Positions 18,513-28,238 are shown, counted from the first letter of the stretch. The stretch is DNA of 64,000 nt from Spirosoma taeanense (GCF_013127955.1 NZ_CP053435.1:2976001-3040000), one strand, 5' to 3'. A program made the numbers and translations. The notes: a model not told the origin generated them from the sequence alone.

Positions 18513-19544
18513 ATGATCAACGTGTCTAACGATACTGCCCTGCGCATCATCGGCCCCTTCGTTCTGTATGCATTCGTTGGGTTCTTTTTCCGGCTCGACT
18601 GGTATTTTATTCTCCCGCTGAAAACGCTCATCCAGAACGATCTGATTGCCTTTACGGCCGGAATGGTCTGCTGGCAGATTGCCCGCTGGGTGGTGCTCCG
18701 GATTCAGCGGCACCTTCCCGGCCTGTCCAACACGCCGAAGCGATTGCTCGTGCTACTGCTTCTGCTACCCATCCTGGCCAATTTTGCCTGGCTGCTGCGG
18801 CATTCGGCCCGTTTCCTGATCGACGGACAGTTTCTGTACTTCCGGACCGCCGTCGAACTCAGCCGCACGCTGGGTATCCAGCTTTTCTATCATTTCGTAT
18901 ATTACGTCATCTACGAAGGTGGGTATATTCTGCGGGAGTGGCAGCGGGCTTACGTAGAGCGGGAAGAACTCGAAAAAAGTAACCTCCAAACTCAGCTCTC
19001 ATCGCTGCAGCATCAGGTTAACCCGCATTTTCTGTTCAATAGCCTCAATTCAGTGTCGGCCCTGATTGGCGAAAATCCACAGCAGGCTGAGGAATTTGTC
19101 GAGGAGTTGAGCTCGGTTTATCGCTACCTGCTGCGGGCAAACGAGGAAAACCTGACGTCGCTCGCGACGGAACTGGAATTCATCCGGTCCTACTGCCATC
19201 TGTTACAGACCCGGCACGGCGACTCGCTTCAACTGGTCATGAATGTAGCGCCCCACTACCAGCAGTATCAACTGCCTCCGCTGACGTTACAGCTTCTGGT
19301 TGAGAATGCCGTCAAACACAATGTCATCCTGCCCGACAAGCCCCTGTTCATCCACATTACGACAACTGATACTGCCGATCTGGTTGTCAGCAACAACCTC
19401 CAGCGCCGGACGGTACGGGTTCAGTCCAACGGGCTGGGCTTAAACAATATTCTGACAAAATACCGGGTGATGGGCCATAACGAACCCACTGTGCAGGAGC
19501 AGGCCGGGCAGTTTGTGGTGACACTTCCGCTGATGGTTGAATAA
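18513..19544 (+). CDS. LytS-type sensor histidine kinase, copy 2
   Basis: 343-residue tandem paralogue of the preceding kinase with the same order of parts: four membrane helices, a coiled coil (EREELEKSNLQTQLSSLQ), HQVNPHFLFNSLN with the phospho-His, and PLTLQLLVENAVKHN. The two share long segments such as FFRLDWYF, GIQLFYH, VYRYLLR and PLTLQ. Both keep the His and the N-box, so neither looks dead. They may form hetero-dimers or answer two related signals. It overlaps nothing and is followed 50 bp later by the secreted hydrolase. Confidence 0.88.
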   Translation: MINVSNDTALRIIGPFVLYAFVGFFFRLDWYFILPLKTLIQNDLIAFTAGMVCWQIARWVVLRIQRHLPGLSNTPKRLLVLLLLLPILANFAWLLRHSARFLIDGQFLYFRTAVELSRTLGIQLFYHFVYYVIYEGGYILREWQRAYVEREELEKSNLQTQLSSLQHQVNPHFLFNSLNSVSALIGENPQQAEEFVEELSSVYRYLLRANEENLTSLATELEFIRSYCHLLQTRHGDSLQLVMNVAPHYQQYQLPPLTLQLLVENAVKHNVILPDKPLFIHITTTDTADLVVSNNLQRRTVRVQSNGLGLNNILTKYRVMGHNEPTVQEQAGQFVVTLPLMVE

Positions 19545-19594
19545 GCCGCTCAACCAATTCGGTAGAATCGCGTAGCTAAGCAGCTTTTAGATGC

Positions 19595-20767
19595 ATGAAT
19601 ACTCGCGCTGCTTTTTCCGCTCTCCTCTGCCTGTGGCTGCCCCTCGCCACCCTGGCCCAGCCCAACGCCAGCCGTCCCGACCTGCGGCAGGGCGCTTACT
19701 TTTCGGAAGCCGAAGGTGCCCAGCGCCTGGCTGAAACCGCCCAAACCTACACGAACCGCGCGGACTGGGAAAAACGAGCCGCCCTGATCCGGCAGGGCAT
19801 CCGCGAGGGCATGGAACTCCCCGACCGGCCCGACTTCGCCCCGCTGAAACCCATCCGGCACAGCCTGCGCAAGCTCGACGGCTATACGGTCGAGAATGTG
19901 GCGTTTGAGAGTCTGCCGGGCGTTTACGTCACGGGGAACCTATACAGTCCGCTGAGCATGACCGGCAAGCGACCGGTTATCCTTTGTCCCCACGGTCACT
20001 CAGCAACGCTGGAAGGCCGGACGCTGGAACAGGCCCAGCAGCGCTGCGCCACGCTGGCCCGCATGGGGGCCATGGTGTTCGCCTACGACATGCCCGGTTA
20101 TGGCGACTCGAAGCAGTGCGACCATAAACTCGCCAAAGCCCTTAAGCTTCAGACGCTCAACAGTATGCGGGCGCTCGATTTTCTGCTGAGCCTGCCCCAG
20201 GCCGATGCCAGCCGCGTCGGCGTAACGGGCGAGTCGGGCGGAGGAACGCAGACGTTTCTGCTGACGGCCCTCGATCCCCGCGTAACGGTAGCCGTACCGA
20301 CCGTTATGGTATCGGCGCACTTTTTCGGCGGCTGCACCTGCGAAAGCGGCATGCCGATCCACAAACGCCCCACGCATGAAACCAATAACGCCGAGATAGC
20401 CGCCCTGGCCGCACCCCGGCCGCTCCTGCTGATTTCCGACGGAAAGGACTGGACAAAAAACACGCCAAGCGTCGAGTTTCCATTTGTGCAGCGGGTGTAT
20501 GGGTTCTACGGAGCCGAAAATAAGGTCCAGAACGTCCATCTGCCCGCCGAAGGCCACGACTACGGCCCCAGCAAACGGGCGGCTGCCTATCGGTTTCTGG
20601 CTAATCACCTGAAGCTGGATGTGAGCCGGGCCTTCGTAAACGATCAGCCCGACGAGAGCCGCAATACCATCCTGGAACCAGCAGCCCTGCGGGTTTTCAC
20701 GACCGACCGGCCCCGGCCTGCCAACGCCGTCATGGGCGATGACAACGTCATGGCGCTGCTCAACTAA
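19595..20767 (+). CDS. Secreted alpha/beta hydrolase (acetyl-xylan-esterase-like)
   Basis: 390 residues with a signal peptide (residues 1 to about 21, LPLATLAQP) for export to the periplasm. The hydrolase core shows PVILCPHGHS, VFAYDMPGYGDSKQ, the nucleophile elbow VTGESGGGTQTF (Ser in G-x-S-x-G), RPLLLISDGKDWTKN with the acid, and the catalytic His in AEGHDYGPSKR. Relatives sit in plant-polysaccharide loci and remove ester groups from sugars. The actual substrate is not known. A full TAnnTTTG element lies between this gene and the next, so the next unit has its own promoter. Confidence 0.82.
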   Translation: MNTRAAFSALLCLWLPLATLAQPNASRPDLRQGAYFSEAEGAQRLAETAQTYTNRADWEKRAALIRQGIREGMELPDRPDFAPLKPIRHSLRKLDGYTVENVAFESLPGVYVTGNLYSPLSMTGKRPVILCPHGHSATLEGRTLEQAQQRCATLARMGAMVFAYDMPGYGDSKQCDHKLAKALKLQTLNSMRALDFLLSLPQADASRVGVTGESGGGTQTFLLTALDPRVTVAVPTVMVSAHFFGGCTCESGMPIHKRPTHETNNAEIAALAAPRPLLLISDGKDWTKNTPSVEFPFVQRVYGFYGAENKVQNVHLPAEGHDYGPSKRAAAYRFLANHLKLDVSRAFVNDQPDESRNTILEPAALRVFTTDRPRPANAVMGDDNVMALLN

Positions 20768-20847
20768 GAGTTGAACCTAACCTCCTTTCGAGACTGCCTG
20801 CTTAAATTTTGATCTGTTTTCGGGAAAGCCTGCGCTGGGCCGCGTTA

Positions 20848-20855
20848 TATCTTTG
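20848..20855 (+). promoter_or_regulatory. TAnnTTTG -7 promoter element
   Basis: TATCTTTG, a full match, lies 43 bp before the GTG start of the HipA-like kinase gene. It indicates separate transcription of the kinase/DUF3037 pair. Confidence 0.65.
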
Positions 20856-20898
20856 TGCCGACAGTTACCGGCCAACTGACGTTTGAATTCATATCCCT

Positions 20899-21696
20899 GT
20901 GCCCTATAGCGAACCCCAACTCCGAACCGTCCACGTGATGCGTTACGTCACCCCGTTGCGCGAAGGCGGTTCTCTACCGGCGATTGTGGAGGCCGACGAC
21001 GAGTTTTTATACGTGTTGAAGTTTCGCGGTGCCGGGCAGGGCGTAAAGGCCCTAATCGCCGAACTGATTGCCGGAGAGATTGCCCGGACGCTCGGTTTGC
21101 GCGTGCCCGAAATTGTTTTCGCCACCCTTGACTCCGCCTTTGGCCGCTCTGAACCGGACGAAGAAATTCAGGATCTGCTCCGAACCAGCGAAGGACTAAA
21201 CCTGGGGCTGCACTATCTGTCCGGTGCGATTACGTTCGATGCGCTGATAAACCCCGTCGATGCCCGGCTGGCTTCGCAGATTGTGTGGCTGGACTGCTTC
21301 GTCACGAACGTGGACCGTACCCCGCGCAACACGAACATGCTTATCTGGCATAAGGAACTGTGGCTAATTGATCACGGCGCATCGCTTTATTTTCATCATT
21401 CGGGTCAGAACTGGGAAGAGCAGGCCCGGCGGCCGTTTGGTCCGATTAAAGACCATGTTTTGCTACCCAGGGCCACTGAACTCGAAGCCGTCGATGCCGA
21501 ATTCCGCCAGATTCTCACCCCCGAACGTATTGCGGCCATTGTCGCACTGATTCCCGACGAGTGGCTGGCGGATGAGTCGTTCGCCGAATCGCCCAGTGAA
21601 CAGCGCCAGATTTATCGTCAATTTTTAGAGACTCGGCTCGCCACGTCCGAGCTTTTTGTGAAGGAAGCGCAGTATGCCAGAAAAGCACTTGTTTGA
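20899..21696 (+). CDS. HipA-family kinase-like protein
   Basis: 265 residues related to the C-terminal kinase half of HipA. Seen are FLYVLKFRGAGQGVKALIAE (nucleotide-binding Lys and Gly-rich stretch), GLRVPEIVFATLD, the catalytic-loop-like VTNVDRTPRNTNML and the metal-binding LWLIDHGASLYF. The N-terminal subdomain of full HipA is missing and no HipB antitoxin is next to it, so it is not a classical toxin-antitoxin pair. GTG at 20899 starts the family-like sequence. It overlaps the downstream DUF3037 gene by 23 bp, a coupling that points to joint function. Its target is unknown. Confidence 0.85.
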   Translation: MPYSEPQLRTVHVMRYVTPLREGGSLPAIVEADDEFLYVLKFRGAGQGVKALIAELIAGEIARTLGLRVPEIVFATLDSAFGRSEPDEEIQDLLRTSEGLNLGLHYLSGAITFDALINPVDARLASQIVWLDCFVTNVDRTPRNTNMLIWHKELWLIDHGASLYFHHSGQNWEEQARRPFGPIKDHVLLPRATELEAVDAEFRQILTPERIAAIVALIPDEWLADESFAESPSEQRQIYRQFLETRLATSELFVKEAQYARKALV

Positions 21697-22057
21697 GTAC
21701 GCCGTCATTCGCGTCGTGCCCCGCGTAGAACGGGAAGAATTTCTCAATGTCGGCGTGATTCTGTATTGCCCCGCGCAAGGCTTCCTGAAAACCCTTTACG
21801 AGCTACCCGAAGAACGACTGCGTGCTTTCTACGCACCGATCAACCTGCCGGAACTGGAGGAGCGCCTTGGCGCGTTCAGGCGCATCTGCGCGGGCCGGGC
21901 CGAAGGTGGCGTCATCGGCCAGTTGCCGATAGCCGCGCGATTTCGCTGGCTTACGGCCGCCCGCAGCACCATTGTCCAAACTTCAGCCATACACCCCGGC
22001 CTCTGTACGGATGCGGGCGAAACCCTCAGCCGCCTGTTTGCCCAACTGGTTCAGTAA
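21674..22057 (+). CDS. DUF3037 protein
   Basis: 127-residue cytoplasmic protein with the DUF3037 pattern EYAVIRVVPRVEREEFLNVGVILYC near the N-terminus and a conserved FRWLTAARSTIVQTS segment near the end. The function of this family is unknown. It starts inside the end of the HipA-like kinase gene, so translation is coupled, and it may be the substrate, inhibitor or scaffold of that kinase. After its stop comes a 276-bp gap with no gene. Confidence 0.85.
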   Translation: MPEKHLFEYAVIRVVPRVEREEFLNVGVILYCPAQGFLKTLYELPEERLRAFYAPINLPELEERLGAFRRICAGRAEGGVIGQLPIAARFRWLTAARSTIVQTSAIHPGLCTDAGETLSRLFAQLVQ

Positions 22058-22333
22058 TTCGAACCCGTCTCCGGCCTTTTGTCCGTATTTCCAATCCCCG
22101 GCATCAGGAGAGTTCATTGGTAAGGTTTACCACCCTACAGGCCGGCCATGTCTCTTATAAAATTCGGGAACGTATAGCAGTAATTGGCAATACGAACAGA
22201 CTTTACTATAGCGGGAGCTACTAACCCGGTATTGGTTCGTAGAAACCCTTACTTAACGAGAACGACCTGGCTATGACCCACGGGTCGATACCGGGGACGG
22301 TTATCGTTTATTAAGACTGTTAAATTAGGCCTC

Positions 22334-24907
22334 ATGTTTAAGCCCGTTTATTCTATTTGCCTGTTAGTCTGCCTGCTCGGTGCAGCCATTTCGGGTTTGC
22401 TCAGTTTTAAAGCCAGCCCCGGCCTTACCCTGGGCGAAGGTTCCTCTCCCGCCCGCACACCCGCCGAAGAATTAGCTACGTTTCAGATTGAGCCGGGCCT
22501 GAAGGTGCAGCTCGTTGCGGCCGAGCCGATGGTTCAGGACCCGGTTGTCATGACCTTCGATGAAAACGGCCGGCTCTGGGTAGTCGAGATGCGCGGTTTT
22601 ATGCCCACTGTCAATGGCGAGGGTGAGGACAAGCCCGTCGGTCGGGTATCGGTGCTGGAAGATAAAAACGGCGATGGGCAGATGGACGTCAGCACCGTCT
22701 ATCTCGACAGTCTGGTCATGCCCCGGGCCATTGCCCTGATTCCGGGTGGCGCGCTGGTCGTTGAAAACGGCGCGCTATGGGAGACCAAAGACAAGAACGG
22801 CGACCTCAAAGCTGATAGCAAAACGCTGATTGATAAGGATTACGCCGGCAGCGGCCTACCCGAACATTCCGGCAATGGCCTCTGGCGCAGTATGGACAAC
22901 TGGTACTATAACGCCAAGTCCCGGTTTCGGTATCGCCTGGTCGATGGTGGCTGGCAGCGCGACTCGACCGAGTTTCGGGGGCAGTGGGGCATCAGTCACG
23001 ACGACGAAGGCCGGCTGTACTACAACTACAACTGGTCGCAGCTCCACGCCGACCTGGTTCCGCCCAATTACCTGTCGCGCAATAAAAATCACAAGCCCAC
23101 CACGGGCATTGACCATGGCCTGACCGTAGACCGGCGCGTTTATCCCATCCGGCCCAATCCGGCCGTCAACCGGGGCTACATACCGGGCACGCTGGATAAA
23201 GAAGGGCATCTGCAGGAATTTACGGCCGCCTGCTCTCCGCTTTTCTACCGGGGAAGAGCCCTGCCTGCCGCTTATTATGGCAACGCTTTCGTCTGCGAAC
23301 CCGCCGGGAACCTGGTTAAACGGAATGTGGTCGCCGATCAGGGGCTGATGCTGACGGCTGCCGACCCGCATCCGGGCAAGGAATTTTTTGCTTCAACGGA
23401 CGAGCGCTTCCGGCCCGTGCATCTGGCTACGGGCCCCGACGGAGCGCTTTACGTCGCCGATATGTACCGGGGGCTGATTCAGCACGCGGCTTACGTAACG
23501 CCTTACCTGAAAGACCAGACCATCAAGCGTGACCTCGTCATGCCAATTAACCGGGGCCGTATCTGGCGGATTGTGCCCGAAAACTGGAAACCGACGAAAG
23601 TTCGGAAACTGTCCAATGCCTCGTCGGCCGATCTGGTTGGCTACCTGTCCAACGCCGACGGCTGGTACCGGGATATGGCGCAAAAGCTGCTGGTTGAGCG
23701 TAACGATAAATCCGTCGCCAAGGCGCTGACCAATCTGGCCGTAAAAGGCGACAACCCGCTAGGCCGGTTTCAGGCGCTGTGGACGCTGGATGGCCTGAAG
23801 CTGAGCAACCCTGATATGCTGCTGCCACTGGTATCGGACGCGAATCCGCTCGTTCGCACCACTGCCCTGCGGTTACTGGAACCCATTGTCCGAACCGACA
23901 AAGCCAGTCGGGCCAAACTGGAACAGAGCCTGCTTAACGACTGGGAGAAAGCGCCCATTGAACAGGTTCTACAGATTGCCCTCACGGCGCAGGCTCTTGA
24001 CCAAACCGCTTCCCATCAGTTGCTGGCGGGTATTGCCGAACGCCACGGCGACTCTCCGCTCATCCGCGATGCGGTCATGAGCAGCCTGCAGGATCAGGAG
24101 TTTGCTTTTTTGCAGAATCTGCTCAAATCACCCCGCTGGCAGGCGCAGGTGCCAGCCAAAGAAATTTTCCTGGAAATGCTCACCACCTCTATTGTCCGGA
24201 AGCGGGACCCCGCCGAACTAACGGCTCTCCTGACGCTGCTGGACAATAAGAAAGAAGCGCTGGGCTGGCAGGAAAAGACAATCCTCACCGGCATGGCGAT
24301 TCAGGGACAAACCGGCAAGCTGAAGCCGATCAAGCTTTCGGCCGCCCCCGGCATCCTGACCCAGGCAAACCCGAACATTATCCCGGCGCGGCAACAGGCT
24401 CTGGCGTCTTTGTTTGAATGGCCGGGCCATACGGTTGACCAGCAGGCCAGCACCCAGCAGAAAGTTCTGCTGAACGAAGAAGAACAAAAGCTGTTCGCCA
24501 TCGGGCGGCAGCAGTATCTCTCTACCTGCTCCGGCTGCCATGGAACTGACGGAGCCGGCCTGAATCGGTTTGCGCCCCCGCTGATCGGGTCCGACTGGGT
24601 ACTGGGCGACGAGAAGCGGCTGGCCCTGATCGTTCTGCACGGTATGGAAGGCCCCGTTGATGTGGCCGGCAAAACCTATAACGCACCCGATATTCTGCCG
24701 GTCATGCCTGCCCACTCGACGATGGACGATGGGGCTATCACCGCCATTCTGATGTATATCCGGAACGAGTGGGGCAACAATGCAGGTCCGATTGGCAGAC
24801 GTACCGTTGGCATGACCCGGGTTACGTCGCAGGGACGGGTTGTCCCCTGGACGGCCAAAGAACTGAACAAGTATATCCTGGAAGCCAAAGCAACAACCGG
24901 GAAATAA
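22334..24907 (+). CDS. PVC-type heme-binding protein with propeller, HEAT-like and cytochrome c domains
   Basis: 857 residues exported through an N-terminal signal/anchor. Residues about 45-400 form a sugar-dehydrogenase-like propeller, with VVMTFDENGRLWVVEM, VLEDKNGDGQMDV (calcium-binding-like) and GPDGALYVADMYRG. Residues about 410-640 are helical HEAT-like repeats. The C-terminal part is a c-type cytochrome with the heme site CSGCH at Cys732-His736 and a likely distal Met in PVMPAHS. This architecture is common in Planctomycetes and Bacteroidota and is thought to oxidise sugars and pass electrons to heme. It heads a run with an isomerase-like protein, an SDR and an MFS carrier. Confidence 0.88.
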   Translation: MFKPVYSICLLVCLLGAAISGLLSFKASPGLTLGEGSSPARTPAEELATFQIEPGLKVQLVAAEPMVQDPVVMTFDENGRLWVVEMRGFMPTVNGEGEDKPVGRVSVLEDKNGDGQMDVSTVYLDSLVMPRAIALIPGGALVVENGALWETKDKNGDLKADSKTLIDKDYAGSGLPEHSGNGLWRSMDNWYYNAKSRFRYRLVDGGWQRDSTEFRGQWGISHDDEGRLYYNYNWSQLHADLVPPNYLSRNKNHKPTTGIDHGLTVDRRVYPIRPNPAVNRGYIPGTLDKEGHLQEFTAACSPLFYRGRALPAAYYGNAFVCEPAGNLVKRNVVADQGLMLTAADPHPGKEFFASTDERFRPVHLATGPDGALYVADMYRGLIQHAAYVTPYLKDQTIKRDLVMPINRGRIWRIVPENWKPTKVRKLSNASSADLVGYLSNADGWYRDMAQKLLVERNDKSVAKALTNLAVKGDNPLGRFQALWTLDGLKLSNPDMLLPLVSDANPLVRTTALRLLEPIVRTDKASRAKLEQSLLNDWEKAPIEQVLQIALTAQALDQTASHQLLAGIAERHGDSPLIRDAVMSSLQDQEFAFLQNLLKSPRWQAQVPAKEIFLEMLTTSIVRKRDPAELTALLTLLDNKKEALGWQEKTILTGMAIQGQTGKLKPIKLSAAPGILTQANPNIIPARQQALASLFEWPGHTVDQQASTQQKVLLNEEEQKLFAIGRQQYLSTCSGCHGTDGAGLNRFAPPLIGSDWVLGDEKRLALIVLHGMEGPVDVAGKTYNAPDILPVMPAHSTMDDGAITAILMYIRNEWGNNAGPIGRRTVGMTRVTSQGRVVPWTAKELNKYILEAKATTGK

Positions 24908-24933
24908 TTATTCCTAAACCCTTAACGAATCCA

Positions 24934-26040
24934 ATGGACGGTAACCAACATCAAACGCAGGCAGACGCAGCGCCGATGCAGATGGACAGACGAGGCTTTT
25001 TACAGAAAACAGCCATCGGTGCCATAGCCTTATCGTTCCCCTCGCTTCCTAACTTCCTGAAGGAAACGCCGATGGGCGTGGTGGTTCACTCCTACGGGAG
25101 CCGCTGGAATTCAAAGGCCGACAGCAAACAATATCCCGGCTTTGCCAATGCCATCGACCTGATCAACCATTGCCAGCAGATTGGTGCGGGGGGCGTGCAG
25201 GCCGTCGTCGGCGGCTGGACAACCGACTTCGCCAAAAAAGTCCGGGATGCGCGGGAAAAAGCGGGGCTGTATCTGGAAGGCTCCATCGGTATACCCAAAA
25301 ACGCCGGTGATGTAGCCCGTTTTGAGCAGGAAGTACGTAACGCGAAGGAAGCCGGTGCGCAGGTGCTCAGGACGGTCTGCTCGGCCGGGCGTCGCTACGA
25401 AACCTACCACTCGGCTGAAGCCTTTCAGGAACTGAAGAAAAACGCGATGACCTCGCTGCAACTGGCCGAACCCGTTCTGCGTAAGCATAAAGTCAAGCTG
25501 GCGGTAGAGAACCACAAAGACTGGCGGGCCACCGAACTGGCCGCTATGCTGAAACAAATTAACAGCGAATGGATCGGTGCCACGCTGGACTTTGGCAACA
25601 GCATTTCGCTGCTGGAAGACCCAATGGAAGTTGTTCAGACGCTGGTGCCGTACGTCTTTTCGACTCACGCCAAAGACATGGCCGTTGAAGAGTATCCCGA
25701 CGGCTTCCTACTGTCCGAAGTCCCGCTGGGTCAGGGCATTCTGGACCTGCCAAAGATTATTGCTCTCTGCAAGCAGCATAACCCGGCCGTTACGTTTAAC
25801 CTGGAAATGATTACCCGCGATCCGCTGGAAATCCCCTGCCTGAAGACAGATTACTGGGCCACGTTTCAGGACGTCTCCGGTAAGGAACTGGCCCGCACGC
25901 TGCGCATGGTCAGGCAGCACAAACCCGCTACACCCCTTCCGCGCGTATCGCAGTTAAACGCCGAAGAACGGCTGGCGGCCGAAGAGCAGAACATTCTTTC
26001 CTGCCTTGCCTACAGCAAGGACAAATTAACCCTTAAATAA
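24934..26040 (+). CDS. Tat-exported sugar phosphate isomerase/epimerase-like TIM barrel
   Basis: 368 residues. A twin-arginine signal is seen: MDRRGFLQKTAIGAIALSF around residues 17-36. The rest is an AP-endonuclease-type xylose-isomerase-like barrel with metal-ligand segments KLAVENHKDW, IGATLDFGNS, VFSTHAKDM and FNLEMITRD. ATG at 24934 is chosen because it begins just before the Tat motif, 26 bp after the preceding gene. Periplasmic placement beside a heme dehydrogenase suggests it acts on free sugars or keto-sugars, not on sugar phosphates. The exact substrate is unknown. Confidence 0.85.
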   Translation: MDGNQHQTQADAAPMQMDRRGFLQKTAIGAIALSFPSLPNFLKETPMGVVVHSYGSRWNSKADSKQYPGFANAIDLINHCQQIGAGGVQAVVGGWTTDFAKKVRDAREKAGLYLEGSIGIPKNAGDVARFEQEVRNAKEAGAQVLRTVCSAGRRYETYHSAEAFQELKKNAMTSLQLAEPVLRKHKVKLAVENHKDWRATELAAMLKQINSEWIGATLDFGNSISLLEDPMEVVQTLVPYVFSTHAKDMAVEEYPDGFLLSEVPLGQGILDLPKIIALCKQHNPAVTFNLEMITRDPLEIPCLKTDYWATFQDVSGKELARTLRMVRQHKPATPLPRVSQLNAEERLAAEEQNILSCLAYSKDKLTLK

Positions 26041-26063
26041 CAAGCGTCAGTCGAAAACCCCTC

Positions 26064-26849
26064 ATGAGTCAGGAAACACTTCCCGGAATTAAACAATTCG
26101 ACCTTAGCGGCAAATCAGCCATTATTACAGGCGGGTCAAAAGGTCTTGGTTTAGCGATGGCGGCCGGGCTGGCTTCGGCCGGTGCGAACGTAATGCTGGT
26201 TAATCGAAATGCCGAAGAAGGCGCTCAGGCCGCCCAGGAGCTGAGTCAGGAATACAACGTAAAGGCTCTTTCCTTCGCGGCTGACATTACCGATCAGGCA
26301 CAGACCGAAGCCATGGCGAAAGCAGCCATGGACGCGTTCGGGCAGATTGACATTCTGATCAACAGCGCCGGCATTAACATCCGGGGCGCCATTAATGAGG
26401 TTAGCCCGGACGATTTCCGGAAGGTTCTGGCCGTGAACGTAGAAGGAACCTGGCTGTGTTGCCGGGCTGTAACCCCCCACATGAAAGCCGCCGGACGGGG
26501 GAGCATCATCAACCTGGCCAGTACGCTCGGGCTGGTTGGTCTGGCCAACCGCACGCCGTACACCGCCAGCAAGGGCGCCGTTGTTCAGATGACCCGTGCG
26601 CTGGCGCTGGAACTGGCTCCGTTCCACATCAACGTGAACGCCATTTGCCCCGGCCCGTTCCTGACCGAGATGAACGCCCCCATCGCCGACAGCGAAGAAT
26701 CGAAAAAATTCATTGTGGGTGCAACCGCCCTTGGGCGCTGGGGGGAACTGCGGGAAATTCAGGGGGCCGCTATTTTCCTGGCCAGCGAAGCCGCCACCTA
26801 CATGGTTGGCTCAATGCTGACTGTGGATGGTGGCTGGACCGCAAAATAA
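26064..26849 (+). CDS. SDR-family oxidoreductase
   Basis: 261-residue cytoplasmic short-chain dehydrogenase. Nucleotide-binding TGGSKGLG (residues 22-29), NSAG, and the catalytic YTASK (Tyr166, Lys170) with a preceding Ser in NLASTLG are complete. The C-terminal LTVDGGWTAK is typical of gluconate 5-dehydrogenase and glucose dehydrogenase-like members. It lies 23 bp after the isomerase gene and 42 bp before the hexonate-type carrier, so it probably interconverts a sugar acid and its keto form. Confidence 0.88.
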   Translation: MSQETLPGIKQFDLSGKSAIITGGSKGLGLAMAAGLASAGANVMLVNRNAEEGAQAAQELSQEYNVKALSFAADITDQAQTEAMAKAAMDAFGQIDILINSAGINIRGAINEVSPDDFRKVLAVNVEGTWLCCRAVTPHMKAAGRGSIINLASTLGLVGLANRTPYTASKGAVVQMTRALALELAPFHINVNAICPGPFLTEMNAPIADSEESKKFIVGATALGRWGELREIQGAAIFLASEAATYMVGSMLTVDGGWTAK

Positions 26850-26891
26850 TCCCAGCCTCTAATCGAACGACCTTTCCTAAACCTTTACCGT

Positions 26892-28226
26892 ATGGAACCA
26901 GTAAATCGCGGAGACAAGAAAACTCGGGTACGCTACGGGATGCTGGCGCTCGTGTTCATCAACGTAGTGATCAACTACCTCGACCGCAGCAATATTTCGG
27001 TAGCTGCGGCTACTTTCAGCAAAGACCTGCACTTGTCATCGGTTCAGCTGGGGCTTATTTTCTCCGCGTTTGGCTGGACGTATGCGTTTCTGCAGATTCC
27101 CGGCGGTCTGATTGCCGACCGCTTTGGTCCGCGCATACTCTATGCTTTCTGTTTAATTACCTGGTCACTGGCCACGCTGTTTCAGGGCTTTGCCCGGGGA
27201 TTTGCCAGCCTGTTCGCGCTGCGTCTGGCTACGGGGGCTTTTGAAGCGCCCTCCTACCCGATCAACAACCGCATCGTAACGAGCTGGTTTCCCGACCATG
27301 AGCGGGCGTCGGCCATTGCGCTGTACGTATCGGGGCAGTTCATTGGGCTGGCCTTCCTGACCCCTGTTCTCGTTACAATTCAGTTCTACGCCGGCTGGAA
27401 AGGACTGTTTATCACCACCGGCCTGGTCGGTCTGGTCTGGGGCGTAATCTGGTATTTGTTTTACCGCGACCCGCTCGATCATCCGCGTGTCAATCAGGCC
27501 GAACTAGAGTATATTGAACAGGGGGGCGGCCTGGTCCGCAAGAAAACCGCCACCAGTCATACCTCCGTATGGAGCTGGGGTAATTTCAAACAGGTGTTTT
27601 CCAGCCGCACGCTCTGGGGCGTGTACATCGGGCAGTTTGCGGTCAACGCTACGCTCTGGTTTTTCCTGACCTGGTTTCCGACCTATCTGGTGCAGTACCG
27701 GGGGCTGGACTTCATCAAATCCGGCTACCTGGCTTCCGTACCCTTTCTGGCGGCCTGCGCCGGTCTGCTGCTGTCCGGCTTTTTATCCGACAATCTGGTG
27801 AAGAAAGGCCGGTCGGTTGGTATGGCCCGCAAAACGCCTATCATTATTGGTCTGCTGCTGTCGGTAAGCATCATTGGCGCCAACTACAGCAATGATACCA
27901 CCATGATTATCTTCTTCATGGCCCTCGCCTTCTTCGGGTCTGGTATGGCCTTGATTTCGTGGGTATTTGTTTCCATTCTGTCGCCCAAGCACTTGATTGG
28001 CCTTACGGGTGGCGTCTTCAATTTTATGGGCAACCTGGCCTCCATTGTGGTGCCAATCGTAATCGGTTATCTGGCACGCGGGGGCGATTTCAAACCAGCG
28101 CTCATATTTATCGGTGCCCTCGGCCTGATCGGTGCCTGCTCGTATATTTTCCTGGTTGGTAAGATTGAGCGCGCACCCGTACCCGATAACGAGCAGGAAC
28201 GTGCGCTGCTCTCGGCTAACGAATAA
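26892..28226 (+). CDS. MFS transporter, anion:cation symporter (hexonate/hexuronate type)
   Basis: 444-residue inner-membrane carrier with twelve helices. The N-terminus VFINVVINYLDRSNISVAAATF (with the NYLDR signature) and the FGWTYAFLQIPGGLIADRFGPR loop mark the ACS family, which imports galactonate, glucarate, hexuronates and similar acids with protons. It ends the forward-strand run that begins at 22334 and lies only 12 bp from the convergent SDR gene. The presence of the carrier is the best clue that the locus handles a sugar acid. Confidence 0.9.
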   Translation: MEPVNRGDKKTRVRYGMLALVFINVVINYLDRSNISVAAATFSKDLHLSSVQLGLIFSAFGWTYAFLQIPGGLIADRFGPRILYAFCLITWSLATLFQGFARGFASLFALRLATGAFEAPSYPINNRIVTSWFPDHERASAIALYVSGQFIGLAFLTPVLVTIQFYAGWKGLFITTGLVGLVWGVIWYLFYRDPLDHPRVNQAELEYIEQGGGLVRKKTATSHTSVWSWGNFKQVFSSRTLWGVYIGQFAVNATLWFFLTWFPTYLVQYRGLDFIKSGYLASVPFLAACAGLLLSGFLSDNLVKKGRSVGMARKTPIIIGLLLSVSIIGANYSNDTTMIIFFMALAFFGSGMALISWVFVSILSPKHLIGLTGGVFNFMGNLASIVVPIVIGYLARGGDFKPALIFIGALGLIGACSYIFLVGKIERAPVPDNEQERALLSANE

Positions 28227-28238
28227 GCTCCGGAGCCA

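Noticed and set aside
20899..22057. Classical HipBA toxin-antitoxin module
   Set aside because: No helix-turn-helix antitoxin is present and the HipA N-terminal domain is missing.
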